From positions 404,466-468,465 of the forward strand of contig NZ_KK211306.1 of NCBI RefSeq assembly GCF_000621565.1: a stretch of DNA of 64,000 bases, read 5' to 3'. The notes below the pieces were generated by a model. The model made no database searches, was not told where the DNA came from, and saw only the letters and a program-made list of their open reading frames with translations. Origin of the DNA: Butyrivibrio sp. LB2008. GTDB lineage: Bacteria > Bacillota > Clostridia > Lachnospirales > Lachnospiraceae. The position numbers and the translations under genes are program-made. Positions 32,976 to 40,750 of this stretch are shown here, piece after piece; position 1 is the stretch's first letter, and each line of letters starts with the position of its first letter.

Positions 32976-33197
32976 TCAATACGTAGCGCCTTCAACTTCA
33001 CTCGCCGGAAGTTCTGTTTCTGCCTTCTCGGTAGCGGTAGCTGTATCTGTATTATCATCAGACTCGGTATTTACAACAGTTTCTACTATTCCGATTGCTT
33101 CTGCCTCAGACCAATCTGACTGCTCAGCCTCCTGTCCGCAAGCCATAATTGAAACTGCCATAACAGATGCAGCCATGATCGCATGAAATCTTTTCAT
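32976..33197 (-). CDS. Small acidic lipoprotein
   Basis: A 73-residue protein with a lipoprotein signal (MKRFHAIMAASVMAVSIMAC, lipobox IMAC) and a short Glu/Asp/Thr-rich mature part with no domain. GAGAGGAG precedes the ATG. It is monocistronic. The start and signal peptide are convincing; the function is unknown. Confidence 0.65.
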   Translation of the reverse strand: MKRFHAIMAASVMAVSIMACGQEAEQSDWSEAEAIGIVETVVNTESDDNTDTATATEKAETELPASEVEGATY

Positions 33198-33465
33198 ACT
33201 TTTTTCTCCTCTCTGTCACAAAACATTTTAGTAATTCCCCCATTATAATTGTTTATTTTTATTTATCATTTACAATACTCTTTTATTATACCTGCGCAAT
33301 TACGCACTTCAATAGCAATATTTACTAAATTTTTGATTAACATTTCATTTTTCCTTCTATTTCACCTCTTTTGTACGTATCAGCATGATTCCTCATACAA
33401 CTGTCACTTAACATTGGTGATGTGATATACTTTTGAAATATATTGATGATAATGAGGTGAGATCA

Positions 33466-34062
33466 TTGGAAAACAAAAACGGAAAAGAATTATGGAAGCC
33501 CGGAAACATGCTGTATCCCATACCTGCAGTTATGGTCAGCTGCCAAAGGGAAGGCGAGAAGCCAAATATCATTACTGTTGCATGGGCAGGAAATGTTTGC
33601 AGCTCACCTGCGATGTTGTCTATATCTGTTCGTAAGGAACGCTACTCTTATGATATTTTGAAAGAGACGGGCGAATTTGTAGTTAATCTCACAAACAGAA
33701 AGCTCGCCGCCGCAACCGACTGGTGCGGAGTAAGATCAGGAAAAGATTATGACAAGTTCAAAGAAATGCATCTGACACCGCAAGAGTCCAGATTCGTATC
33801 AGCTCCCGGAATCGCAGAGAGCCCCGTAAATATTGAATGCAAAGTAAAAAATATCCTTGAACTCGGAAGTCATGATATGTTTGTGGCCGAAGTACTGGGC
33901 GTTACCGTTGATGAAAAATTACTCAACAACAAAGGAAAATTTGACCTGCGCGCCGCAGACCTGATCTCATACTCACACGGAGAATATTTTACTCTCGGTG
34001 AAAAGATAGGAAAATTCGGATACAGCGTAGCAAAAAAGAAGACAACAAAAAGGAAAAAATGA
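33466..34062 (+). CDS. Flavin reductase-like domain protein
   Basis: This ~198-residue flavin reductase/FMN-binding split-barrel protein shows PIPAVMVSCQREGEKPNIITVAWAG near the start and a SISVRKERYSYDIL core. The start is taken as TTG 33466, with GAGGTGA 5 nt upstream, rather than the earlier TTG at 33433. Members reduce or bind FMN, and the partner is unknown. Its stop overlaps the VanZ gene start by 4 nt, forming a two-gene operon. Confidence 0.85.
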   Translation: MENKNGKELWKPGNMLYPIPAVMVSCQREGEKPNIITVAWAGNVCSSPAMLSISVRKERYSYDILKETGEFVVNLTNRKLAAATDWCGVRSGKDYDKFKEMHLTPQESRFVSAPGIAESPVNIECKVKNILELGSHDMFVAEVLGVTVDEKLLNNKGKFDLRAADLISYSHGEYFTLGEKIGKFGYSVAKKKTTKRKK

Positions 34063-34970
34063 AATATTTTTTATTATACATAAAAGAAACTCTCAGATTC
34101 GTATTAAAACCGATGTCCTTTCTACCAGCAATAATGATGATGTGCATTATATTTATGCTCTCATCCCAGGAAGGCACGACCAGCAGCCAGCTAAGTTACA
34201 AAGTGGGCGTACAGATATTTACCGTTACAAATAAGGTGCTCGATAAAGGCTGGAGCGATGCCCATATCGATCAGCTTTCCACAAAATATCAGTACTATGT
34301 CAGAAAAACCGCGCACTACACGGAATACTTCCTTTTGGGAGTATCTGTCGCGTTCCCGCTGTACGTATATGGCGTAAGGGGCATGAAACTGATCATTTTT
34401 GCAGGACTTTTCTGCTTTGGATATGCAAGCCTTGATGAATTCCATCAATCCTTTGTCCACGGACGAGGGCCATCGCCCAAAGATGTAATGATAGACTCCT
34501 GCGGAGCCCTTACCGGAATAATACTCACAAGAATTGTCGGCTGGACAGGAAGAATGACCATTTTCAAACCGCTGTCCAATCATAAGGATGAAGACACTAA
34601 CAAGGACAAAGGCAAAAGAAAAAATAAAAAGATTCACCAAAAGCCATTAATAAAGTCTTATTTTGGGGACGTGATATCTATGTCGGCACTCCCGGCTAAA
34701 GATACAACTTTAAATATCAAAATAGACAAACAGAAAAAAGCCCGCTTGGAAGAACTCTATGCCAATCATGGAATGACCATTGAAGATGCAGTAGATGTTT
34801 TCTTTGAAAAGACTCTTACAGAAGGAAGAATACCTTTTAATACAATGTCTTCAAAGTATAATAAAGACAATATTACTTCTATCAATAAATCCAAAAATAT
34901 GGTGCCCCAAAAGGCAGAATCAAGGTATTATGACTCTGCAAAAGAGATGTATAATAAGCCTAAATTCTGA
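34059..34970 (+). CDS. VanZ-like membrane protein with a RelB/DinJ-like C-terminal domain
   Basis: The 303-residue protein has a VanZ domain (about 20-170), with membrane helices and the signature RKTAHYTEYFLLG and DEFHQSFVHGRGPSPKDV. A Lys-rich linker (about 180-205) is followed by a segment DTTLNIKIDKQKKARLEELY, then a helix and EDAVDVFFEKTLTEGRIPF, closely resembling the ribbon-helix-helix of RelB/DinJ antitoxins. VanZ proteins link to glycopeptide tolerance, but the role is unclear. A DNA-binding domain attached to a membrane protein is unusual. No toxin gene is adjacent. Confidence 0.8.
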   Translation: MKYFLLYIKETLRFVLKPMSFLPAIMMMCIIFMLSSQEGTTSSQLSYKVGVQIFTVTNKVLDKGWSDAHIDQLSTKYQYYVRKTAHYTEYFLLGVSVAFPLYVYGVRGMKLIIFAGLFCFGYASLDEFHQSFVHGRGPSPKDVMIDSCGALTGIILTRIVGWTGRMTIFKPLSNHKDEDTNKDKGKRKNKKIHQKPLIKSYFGDVISMSALPAKDTTLNIKIDKQKKARLEELYANHGMTIEDAVDVFFEKTLTEGRIPFNTMSSKYNKDNITSINKSKNMVPQKAESRYYDSAKEMYNKPKF

Positions 34971-34987
34971 TCTGTTCAAGAATTATT

Positions 34988-35019
34988 AAGACCGCTTTAA
35001 TTTGCGGTCTTTTGTTTTT
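34988..35019 (+). terminator. Terminator of the flavin reductase-VanZ operon
   Basis: AAGACCGC, loop, GCGGTCTTTTG then T-rich, 17 nt after the stop. Confidence 0.8.
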
Positions 35020-35068
35020 GCAATAAGAGCCTATCCCGAAAATCGTAAAAACTCTTTTATAATTATTC

Positions 35069-35097
35069 TTTACAAGCCCAAAATGCTATGATATAAT
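35069..35097 (+). promoter_or_regulatory. tRNA-Trp promoter
   Basis: TTTACA (35069-35074), 17-nt spacer, TATAAT (35092-35097). Confidence 0.8.
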
Positions 35098-35138
35098 TTC
35101 ATTCGTTGGTGCGACATGTGCCGACAAACCGTATATAT

Positions 35139-35210
35139 AGGGGAATCATACAATGGCTAGTATGCCGGTCTCCAAAACCGCTCATGGGGGTTCGAATCCC
35201 TCTTCCCCTG
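35139..35210 (+). tRNA. tRNA-Trp (anticodon CCA)
   Basis: The 72-nt cloverleaf has acceptor AGGGGAA/TTCCCCT with discriminator G, D-arm ATAC/GTAT, anticodon loop CTCCAAA (CCA at 35172-35174) and T-loop TTCGAAT. The outermost anticodon-stem pair is a C-C mismatch as I draw it. CCA is not encoded. It has its own promoter and terminator. Confidence 0.93.
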
Positions 35211-35212
35211 TC

Positions 35213-35249
35213 AAAAAGCTTGAAAACAGATTGTTTTCAAGCTTTTTTA
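35213..35249 (+). terminator. tRNA-Trp terminator
   Basis: AAAAAGCTTGAAAACA, GATT loop region, then TGTTTTCAAGCTTTTTT, three bases after the tRNA. Confidence 0.85.
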
Positions 35250-35262
35250 TTTGAAATATCAA

Positions 35263-35364
35263 ATAAAAAACGCTCCGCTATGGATGCGACCGATGCGCAG
35301 ATGAATTATGCAAGCTAAAGCTTGCGCGCATCGGCGCGCAAAGAGTTGCAAAGCAACTCTTTGT
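35263..35364 (-). repeat. Structured ~100-bp repeat, family C, copy 2
   Basis: The reverse complement of copy 1 at 30840-30940. Its first hairpin is AAAGAGTTGCTTTGCAACTC where copy 1 has AAAGAGTCGCTCGCGACTC: a C-G pair has become T-A while pairing is kept. It lies between the tRNA-Trp terminator and the lipoprotein gene end. Confidence 0.85.
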
Positions 35365-35385
35365 TCTTTCCAATACAATTACACA

Positions 35386-35410
35386 AAGCCGGATCTCACG
35401 ATCCGGCCTT
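35386..35410. terminator. Terminator of lipoprotein gene copy 1
   Basis: AAGCCGGATC TCAC GATCCGGCCTT, a strong symmetrical hairpin next to the stop at 35414. Confidence 0.7.
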
Positions 35411-35413
35411 TAA

Positions 35414-36403
35414 TTATTTCAGATATTCCCCCATCGGAATCCAATCCATCTTAACCTTTCTTTGTTCCCACTTACCATAACCATATTCCTCATCATAGAT
35501 AAAATCCTCATCAGATATACTATTCTCTGGAAGCTTCGCCATCTCATCAAGATCAGTGATTGGCCCCATCACATGAACCGGTCTCTCCCAATAACCGTAA
35601 AACTCATCCTCTGTAAATCCAATTTCTCCCCAATCCACACTCTCTGCACCCTTTAATCCCGACGCATCAAAATGAATTCTCCATATTCCGCCGTAAGCAG
35701 CTCCACCGCTACCATAATGATAAATACAACCATCCGATCCAAGGTAGTAATATGTCCTGCATCCGCCCTCACATATCTTGATTGGCTTCCCGTCAACAAG
35801 TGCATATGCTCTTTCAAAATTATTCACATAATCATCTTCCGGATCGCTGCCATGCAACACACCAAATATCAACTCAAAGACACCGTCACTGTCCAGATCC
35901 ACATATGTATATCCAACATTTAAAATATCAAAACCATAATCCATCTCAAAATTAGATCCGGTTTTTACAACCTTCTCCTCCTTTGTATCCCTGTATAAAA
36001 GATTGGATGAAACCGCCTGATTGGAAGGAATGTAGCTTTGATCCATAAAGCTGCTATCCTCTTCATTAGATTTTATAAGCTCTTCAAATGCTTCCGCATA
36101 CAATTCGTTATACTTAGCAATAACGCTCTCATCTTTTAATGAATATGTATACACACCAGATTCCTCCTTGAGATAAGTGGTGTCATACTTAACCTCAACC
36201 GTGCTTGCAGATTCCTTGGTAACATCTTCGGTAGAAGCCGTTGCAGCTGCCATCGATTGTTCTTCTGTCACACTATCGGATACTTCTTCCGTTTCAGTCG
36301 TCCCAGCTGTAGCAGGCGCCTCAGTATCCTCGGCACTTCTTCCGCACGCCGAAACAGTCATCACCATGATCATCAGTAAAACACTTACAAACTTACTTTT
36401 CAT
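35414..36403 (-). CDS. Lipoprotein with EF-hand/VCBS-like segment, copy 1
   Basis: The start is ATG 36403 (MKSKFVSVLLMIMVMTVSAC). The ~329-residue product has a lipobox SAC, a Thr/Glu/Ala-rich spacer (about 20-75) and a globular part containing VDLDSDGVFELIFG, a calcium-loop-like sequence seen in FG-GAP/VCBS proteins, and a C-terminal YYYLGSDGCIYHYG. It is exported and membrane-anchored; the function is unknown. A paralogue with long identical stretches lies at 37684-38649, so this is one of two duplicated units. Confidence 0.8.
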   Translation of the reverse strand: MKSKFVSVLLMIMVMTVSACGRSAEDTEAPATAGTTETEEVSDSVTEEQSMAAATASTEDVTKESASTVEVKYDTTYLKEESGVYTYSLKDESVIAKYNELYAEAFEELIKSNEEDSSFMDQSYIPSNQAVSSNLLYRDTKEEKVVKTGSNFEMDYGFDILNVGYTYVDLDSDGVFELIFGVLHGSDPEDDYVNNFERAYALVDGKPIKICEGGCRTYYYLGSDGCIYHYGSGGAAYGGIWRIHFDASGLKGAESVDWGEIGFTEDEFYGYWERPVHVMGPITDLDEMAKLPENSISDEDFIYDEEYGYGKWEQRKVKMDWIPMGEYLK

Positions 36404-36604
36404 ACACTCATCCTCTTTCTGTATAAATCTCTCCAATAGACCATAGTAGCATATCTCCCGCTATTTCTTAAGAAAAATTAAGAATAATCTACAACAGTTC
36501 TTAATATTTGTCTGATATCATGGATTAAGTCGACGATCTTTCAATGATCATTCTATGTCGATGCATGGCGGATTCGCCAAATCTATTTTTTCAGGAGGAG
36601 CTGC

Positions 36605-37648
36605 ATGAACAGCAAAACTAATCTATCTAAATTATTTCCAATGATCAAAACAAAGGAGCAGATTCTTGAAGAAATCAATTCAAATGATACTCTTCGCGAA
36701 AAATTTGAAACCTGGTCTGAAGATCAAAAGGAGGACTTTCTATCTATATGTACCGGAAGCAAAGGTGTAAAGATGCTCTATGACTGCTATTTCAAAGAAA
36801 TCCTCAATCCAGAGTACACGCCTGAACGCTTGTCAGCATTATTAAGTATCATTATCGGTAAAAAAGTCACTGTAAAATATCAACTTCCGAATGACAACAC
36901 ACGTATCGGAGATGAACTGTCTCTTGTCATTACCGATATAGTTGTCGAACTCGAGGACGGAACTCTTGCCAATATTGAAGTTCAAAAACTAGGTTACGCT
37001 TTCACAGGAGAAAGAGCATCTTGCTATTCAGCAGACTTACTGCTTCGTCAATACAAAAGAGTAAGAGATGCGCTTAAAAAAAATTTTTCTTACAAAAACA
37101 TTGCTCCGGTATACACTATCGTATTCCTCGAAAGTAGTCCAAAACCATTTAAGGATTACAAAGATATCTTTATCCACAAATTCTCAGCTGTATCTGATAG
37201 CGGTCTTGAGCTTAACATGCTTCAAAACTATGTATTTATCCCTGTTGATATTTTCCTTGAAAAACTCCATAATAGTGGTATACAAAGCGAATTAGATGCA
37301 TGGCTTACATTTATTGGATGCGATGAGCCTGAGTTCATTATCAAATTGATTGAAAAGTATCCTTTCTTTAAAGCAATGTATCAGGATTTATATAACATGT
37401 GTCTAAACACAGAAAGGATGATGAATATGTTCTCTGAGGAGCTTAGGATACTTGATCGTAACACAGTTAAATACATGATTGATGAGCTTCAAGAGGAACT
37501 TGATGATACTAAGACTCAACTTTCTGATACCAAGTCGCAGCTTACCGATGCACAAAAGCTGCTCTCTGACGCAAACTCTCAGCTTTTAGATAAAGAAGCC
37601 ACTATCGCCAAGCTGCAGGAAGAGCTTCAAAAATATCAAAGCAAATAA
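36605..37648 (+). CDS. Rpn-family PD-(D/E)XK nuclease/transposase-like protein
   Basis: The 347-residue protein matches the Rpn (PDDEXK_2) family of recombination-promoting nucleases. It shows LEDGTLANIEVQKLG, where the Asp and the Glu-x-Gln form the active site, and YSADLLLRQYKR downstream. The C-terminal ~70 residues are a degenerate heptad repeat (TQLSDTKSQLTDAQKLLSDA) forming a coiled coil. AGGAGGAGC lies directly before the ATG. Rpn proteins cut DNA and, in recent work, defend against phage. Here the gene pairs with a divergently oriented lipoprotein, and both are duplicated downstream. Confidence 0.88.
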   Translation: MNSKTNLSKLFPMIKTKEQILEEINSNDTLREKFETWSEDQKEDFLSICTGSKGVKMLYDCYFKEILNPEYTPERLSALLSIIIGKKVTVKYQLPNDNTRIGDELSLVITDIVVELEDGTLANIEVQKLGYAFTGERASCYSADLLLRQYKRVRDALKKNFSYKNIAPVYTIVFLESSPKPFKDYKDIFIHKFSAVSDSGLELNMLQNYVFIPVDIFLEKLHNSGIQSELDAWLTFIGCDEPEFIIKLIEKYPFFKAMYQDLYNMCLNTERMMNMFSEELRILDRNTVKYMIDELQEELDDTKTQLSDTKSQLTDAQKLLSDANSQLLDKEATIAKLQEELQKYQSK

Positions 37649-37657
37649 ATTTGCAAT

Positions 37658-37680
37658 GCCGGATTCCACGATCCGGCCTC
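37658..37680. terminator. Terminator between Rpn gene and lipoprotein copy 2
   Basis: GCCGGAT TCCACG ATCCGGC, equivalent to the hairpin at 35386-35410 in the duplicated unit. It separates convergent genes. Confidence 0.65.
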
Positions 37681-37683
37681 TCA

Positions 37684-38649
37684 TCATTTCAGATATTCCC
37701 CCATCGGAATCCAATCTATCTTAACCCTTCTTTGTTCCCACTCATCATATAAAGCACTAGATATACTATTTTCAGGCAACTTCGCCATTTCATCAAGATT
37801 AGTGATCGGCCCCATCACATGAACAGGCCTCTCCCAATAACCATAAAACTCATCATCTACAAATCCAATCTCTCCCCAGTCTACACTCTCTGCACCCTTT
37901 AATCCTGACGCATCAAAATGAACTCTCCATATTCCGCTGTAATCAGCTCCGCAGCTACCATAATAATAAATACAGCCATCCGATCCAAGATAGTAATATG
38001 ACCTGCGTCCGCCCTCACATATCTTGATAGGCTTTCCGTCAACAAGCGTATATGCCCTTTCAAAATTATTCACATAATCATCTTCCGGATAACTGCCATG
38101 CAACACGCCAAATATCAATTCAAAGACACCGTCACTGTCCAGATCCACATATGTATATCCAACATTTAAAATATCAAAACCATAATCCATCTCAAAATTA
38201 GATCCGGTTTTTACAACCTTCTCCTCCTTTGTATCCCTGTATAAAAGATTGGATGAAACCGCCTGATTGGAAGGAATGTAGCTTTGATCCATAAAGCTGC
38301 TATCCTCTTCATTAGATTTTATAAGCTCTTCAAATGCTTCCGCATATAATTCGTTATACTTAGCAATAACACTTTCATCTTTTAATGAATATGTATACGC
38401 ACCTGCTTCCTCCTTTAGATAAGTACAGTCATACTTAATCTCTACCGTGCTTGCAGCTTCCTTGCCAGCATCTTCCGTAGATGCCGTTGCAGCAGCCACT
38501 GATTGTTCTTCTGTCACACTATCAGATACCTCTTCCGTTCCGGTCATTCCAACTGTAGCAGGCTCCTCAATCCCCTCGGCACTTCTTCCGCACGCCGAAA
38601 CAGTCATCACCATGATCATCAGTAAAACACTTACAAACTTATTTTTCAT
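37684..38649 (-). CDS. Lipoprotein with EF-hand/VCBS-like segment, copy 2
   Basis: The start is ATG 38649 (MKNKFVSVLLMIMVMTVSAC). The ~321-residue paralogue of the protein at 35414-36403 has the same lipobox, spacer and DLDSDGVFELIFG loop. About 200 bp in the middle (around 38150-38350) are identical to copy 1, whereas both ends differ, which suggests gene conversion after duplication. The C-terminal region lacks about eight residues relative to copy 1. Confidence 0.8.
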   Translation of the reverse strand: MKNKFVSVLLMIMVMTVSACGRSAEGIEEPATVGMTGTEEVSDSVTEEQSVAAATASTEDAGKEAASTVEIKYDCTYLKEEAGAYTYSLKDESVIAKYNELYAEAFEELIKSNEEDSSFMDQSYIPSNQAVSSNLLYRDTKEEKVVKTGSNFEMDYGFDILNVGYTYVDLDSDGVFELIFGVLHGSYPEDDYVNNFERAYTLVDGKPIKICEGGRRSYYYLGSDGCIYYYGSCGADYSGIWRVHFDASGLKGAESVDWGEIGFVDDEFYGYWERPVHVMGPITNLDEMAKLPENSISSALYDEWEQRRVKIDWIPMGEYLK

Positions 38650-38769
38650 ACACTCATCCTCTTTCTGTATAAATCTCTCCAATAGACCATAGTAGCATAT
38701 CCCCCGCTATTTCTTAAGAAAAATTAAGAATAATCTACAACAGTTCTTAATATTTGTCTGATATCATGG

Positions 38770-39384
38770 ATTGAAGTCCAAAAGATAGGCTACGCCTTCA
38801 CAGGCGAACGCGCATCCTGCTACTCTGCAGACTTACTGCTACGACAATATAAGCGCATCAGAGATGAAAAGAAAAAGAAATTCTCTTACAAAGACATCTC
38901 ACCCGTATATACAATCGTTTTTCTGGAAAAATCACCAAGCGCATTCAAAGAATTCAAAGACGATTATATACATAAATTCACTACTGTTTCGGACACAGGT
39001 CTTGAACTTAATATGCTTCAAAAATTCATCTTTATCCCCGTTGATATTTTCCTGGAAAAACTCCATAATAGTGGTGTACAGAGCGAATTGGATGCATGGC
39101 TTACATTTCTGGGATGTGACGAATCGGAATATATATTGAATCTTATAGATACACATCCCAACTTCAAACCTTTGTACTATGATTTGTATAGTATATGCCA
39201 GAACACAGAGAGGATGATGACTATGTTTTTTTCGGAAGAACTTAAAATCTTAGATGATAACACTGTTAAATATATGGTTGATCAACTCGAGGAATCAAAC
39301 AAAGAAAAAGATGCCACCATAGCTGAGCAAGCAGCCACTATCGCCAAGCTGCAGGAAGAGCTTCAAAAATACCAAAGCAAATAA
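38770..39384 (+). pseudogene. Rpn-family nuclease, 5'-truncated copy 2
   Basis: The frame is open from 38770 (IEVQKIGYAFTGERASCYSA) to the stop at 39384 and aligns with residues ~124-347 of the intact Rpn protein. The first ~123 codons, including the catalytic Asp, are missing. Upstream sequence switches abruptly to the lipoprotein promoter region (identical to 36437-36528), so about 446 bp were deleted at a short ATT microhomology. A translated internal part from ATG 39013 is possible but should be inactive. The coiled-coil tail is also shorter. Confidence 0.85.
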
Positions 39385-39436
39385 TCACTCAATGTCAAAG
39401 ACTAACTAATACATTTATGTCCGAAAGTTACGCCCC

Positions 39437-39620
39437 GCCCCCGAGGTGACAGTTTGGAAATGCACTGTCTTCGGACGAGGATGATGGTTTTCGGAACTTA
39501 TAAAAAAGCAAATGCCGATTTCTCTGAACAACGTGAAATGAGGCATTTGCTTTTTTATAAGTTTCAGAAAAACACACCGCAGACGTACACAGCACATTTC
39601 CAAACTGTCACCTCGGGGGC
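39437..39620 (+). repeat. Long hairpin element, family B, copy 2
   Basis: Outer stem GCCCCCGAGGTGACAGTTTGG pairs with the segment ending at 39620. Inner stem AACTTATAAAAAAGCAAATG pairs with its complement. Conserved loops: CTGTCTTCGGACGAGGATGA, CGCAGACGTACACAGC and apical TCTGAACAACGTGAAA. It lies 155 nt before the lectin start. Confidence 0.85.
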
Positions 39621-39774
39621 ACTCGTATCTTTCAGCCAATATTTTTTACTTTTCAGCATCGATATTTGCCTGTTACAAAAATTTCATGTCGTAAATTTAA
39701 AATGCTGTAATAATCTAACCATAAGTTAGAACACGAAAAGAAAATAAAAATTTTGATTGAGGAGGTATTTAGTT

Positions 39775-40125
39775 ATGGCAAAATTTACGCTTGATGTCCC
39801 TGCAGGACCTATTTGGAATCAGCAAGATGCAGAAAAGAAGTGTCCCATTATCTGTGCAGCGCACTTAGGAACATGGAACGGCCAGTGGAAAACTGTTGTG
39901 AATGGAGAAATGAGCGTGTGTGGATGCGAATTTGATACCACTAGAACAGGCTCATCCGAATTGCTTATTGATATAATAGCCGGACCTATCTGGGATAATG
40001 AAGATGCAAAAGTAAAATGTCCTATCATATGTGAATCTTACGGCGGAGAATGGACCGGCCAGTGGCATACCCCCGAAGAAACCTGGGGAAAGATGAGTGT
40101 ATGTCAGTGCAAGTTTAAATTCTAA
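39775..40125 (+). CDS. MVL-type mannan-binding lectin
   Basis: The start is ATG 39775 with GAGGAGG upstream. The 116-residue protein consists of two repeats of about 55 residues, each with AGPIW(N/D)xx(Q/E)DAxxKCPIIC, then GxWxGQW and GxMSVCxC. This is the signature of the Microcystis viridis lectin family, which binds the core of high-mannose glycans. No signal peptide is present. Such lectins are rare in Clostridia. It is bracketed by two family B hairpins in the same orientation, a hint of transfer. A role in binding yeast, plant or host mannans is plausible. Confidence 0.9.
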   Translation: MAKFTLDVPAGPIWNQQDAEKKCPIICAAHLGTWNGQWKTVVNGEMSVCGCEFDTTRTGSSELLIDIIAGPIWDNEDAKVKCPIICESYGGEWTGQWHTPEETWGKMSVCQCKFKF

Positions 40126-40250
40126 ACGACCATACTATTGGGCAATCATCGCATCACACGCTGGAATTCTAACCGCCGGCTATCAAGACGAACTTGAAAA
40201 GAATAAAAAAGCCCAAAGCCTGCATAATACATCTATGCCTCTCAAAGACA

Positions 40251-40446
40251 GCGCGGACCCAAAGGTGACTGTTTGGAAATGCGCTGTCTTCGGACGAGCA
40301 AGATGATTTTCAAAATTTCTAAAAACGGGATATGCTGACTGTTCTGAACAACGTGAAAGTCAGCATATCCCGTTTTTAGAAATTAATGAAAATCACTGCG
40401 CAGACGTACACAGCGCATTTCCAAACAGTCACCTTTGAGTCCGCGC
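40251..40446 (+). repeat. Long hairpin element, family B, copy 3
   Basis: Outer stem GCGCGGACCCAAAGGTGACT with its complement ending at 40446. Inner stem AATTTCTAAAAACGGGATAT pairs perfectly with its partner. Loops CTTCGGACGAGCAAGATGAT, CACTGCGCAGACGTACACAG and apical GTTCTGAACAACGTGAA match the other copies. It lies downstream of the lectin gene. Confidence 0.88.
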
Positions 40447-40460
40447 GTCATTAAAGGCAC

Positions 40461-40715
40461 TCATCTATTCTTCGGCGGAATAAACTTCTCGTGCGTCTCA
40501 CCGCGTTGTACCCACAGCGGCCTGTAACTTAAATCCTTCATCTTTGCGGAATAGTAAAGGCGCTCAATCCAGTACTCCCGGATTGGCATACCCCTGTATA
40601 GAAAAGGATAATTCGGCGCAACCGCAGGCAGATCCTCCACAGTCTTGTATCCTTTATTCAGCATATCCGCTATTACATCTTCATATACTTTATCTAGTTT
40701 AATATCAGGCATCAT
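40461..40715 (-). CDS. Hypothetical 84-residue protein
   Basis: A soluble, helical, Tyr/Pro-rich protein with phrases such as NYPFLYRGMPIREYW and LSYRPLWVQRG. No family recognised. Tandem ATG codons at 40715 follow GGAGAGG. It lies 35 nt after the kinase-like gene and is probably co-transcribed. Confidence 0.65.
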   Translation of the reverse strand: MMPDIKLDKVYEDVIADMLNKGYKTVEDLPAVAPNYPFLYRGMPIREYWIERLYYSAKMKDLSYRPLWVQRGETHEKFIPPKNR

Positions 40716-40750
40716 AATACTTTTACCTCTCCTTACACCATACCATCATA

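Noticed and set aside
36605..39384. Insertion sequence around the Rpn genes
   Set aside because: No terminal inverted repeats or target-site duplication were seen; the arrangement is better explained by tandem duplication and deletion.
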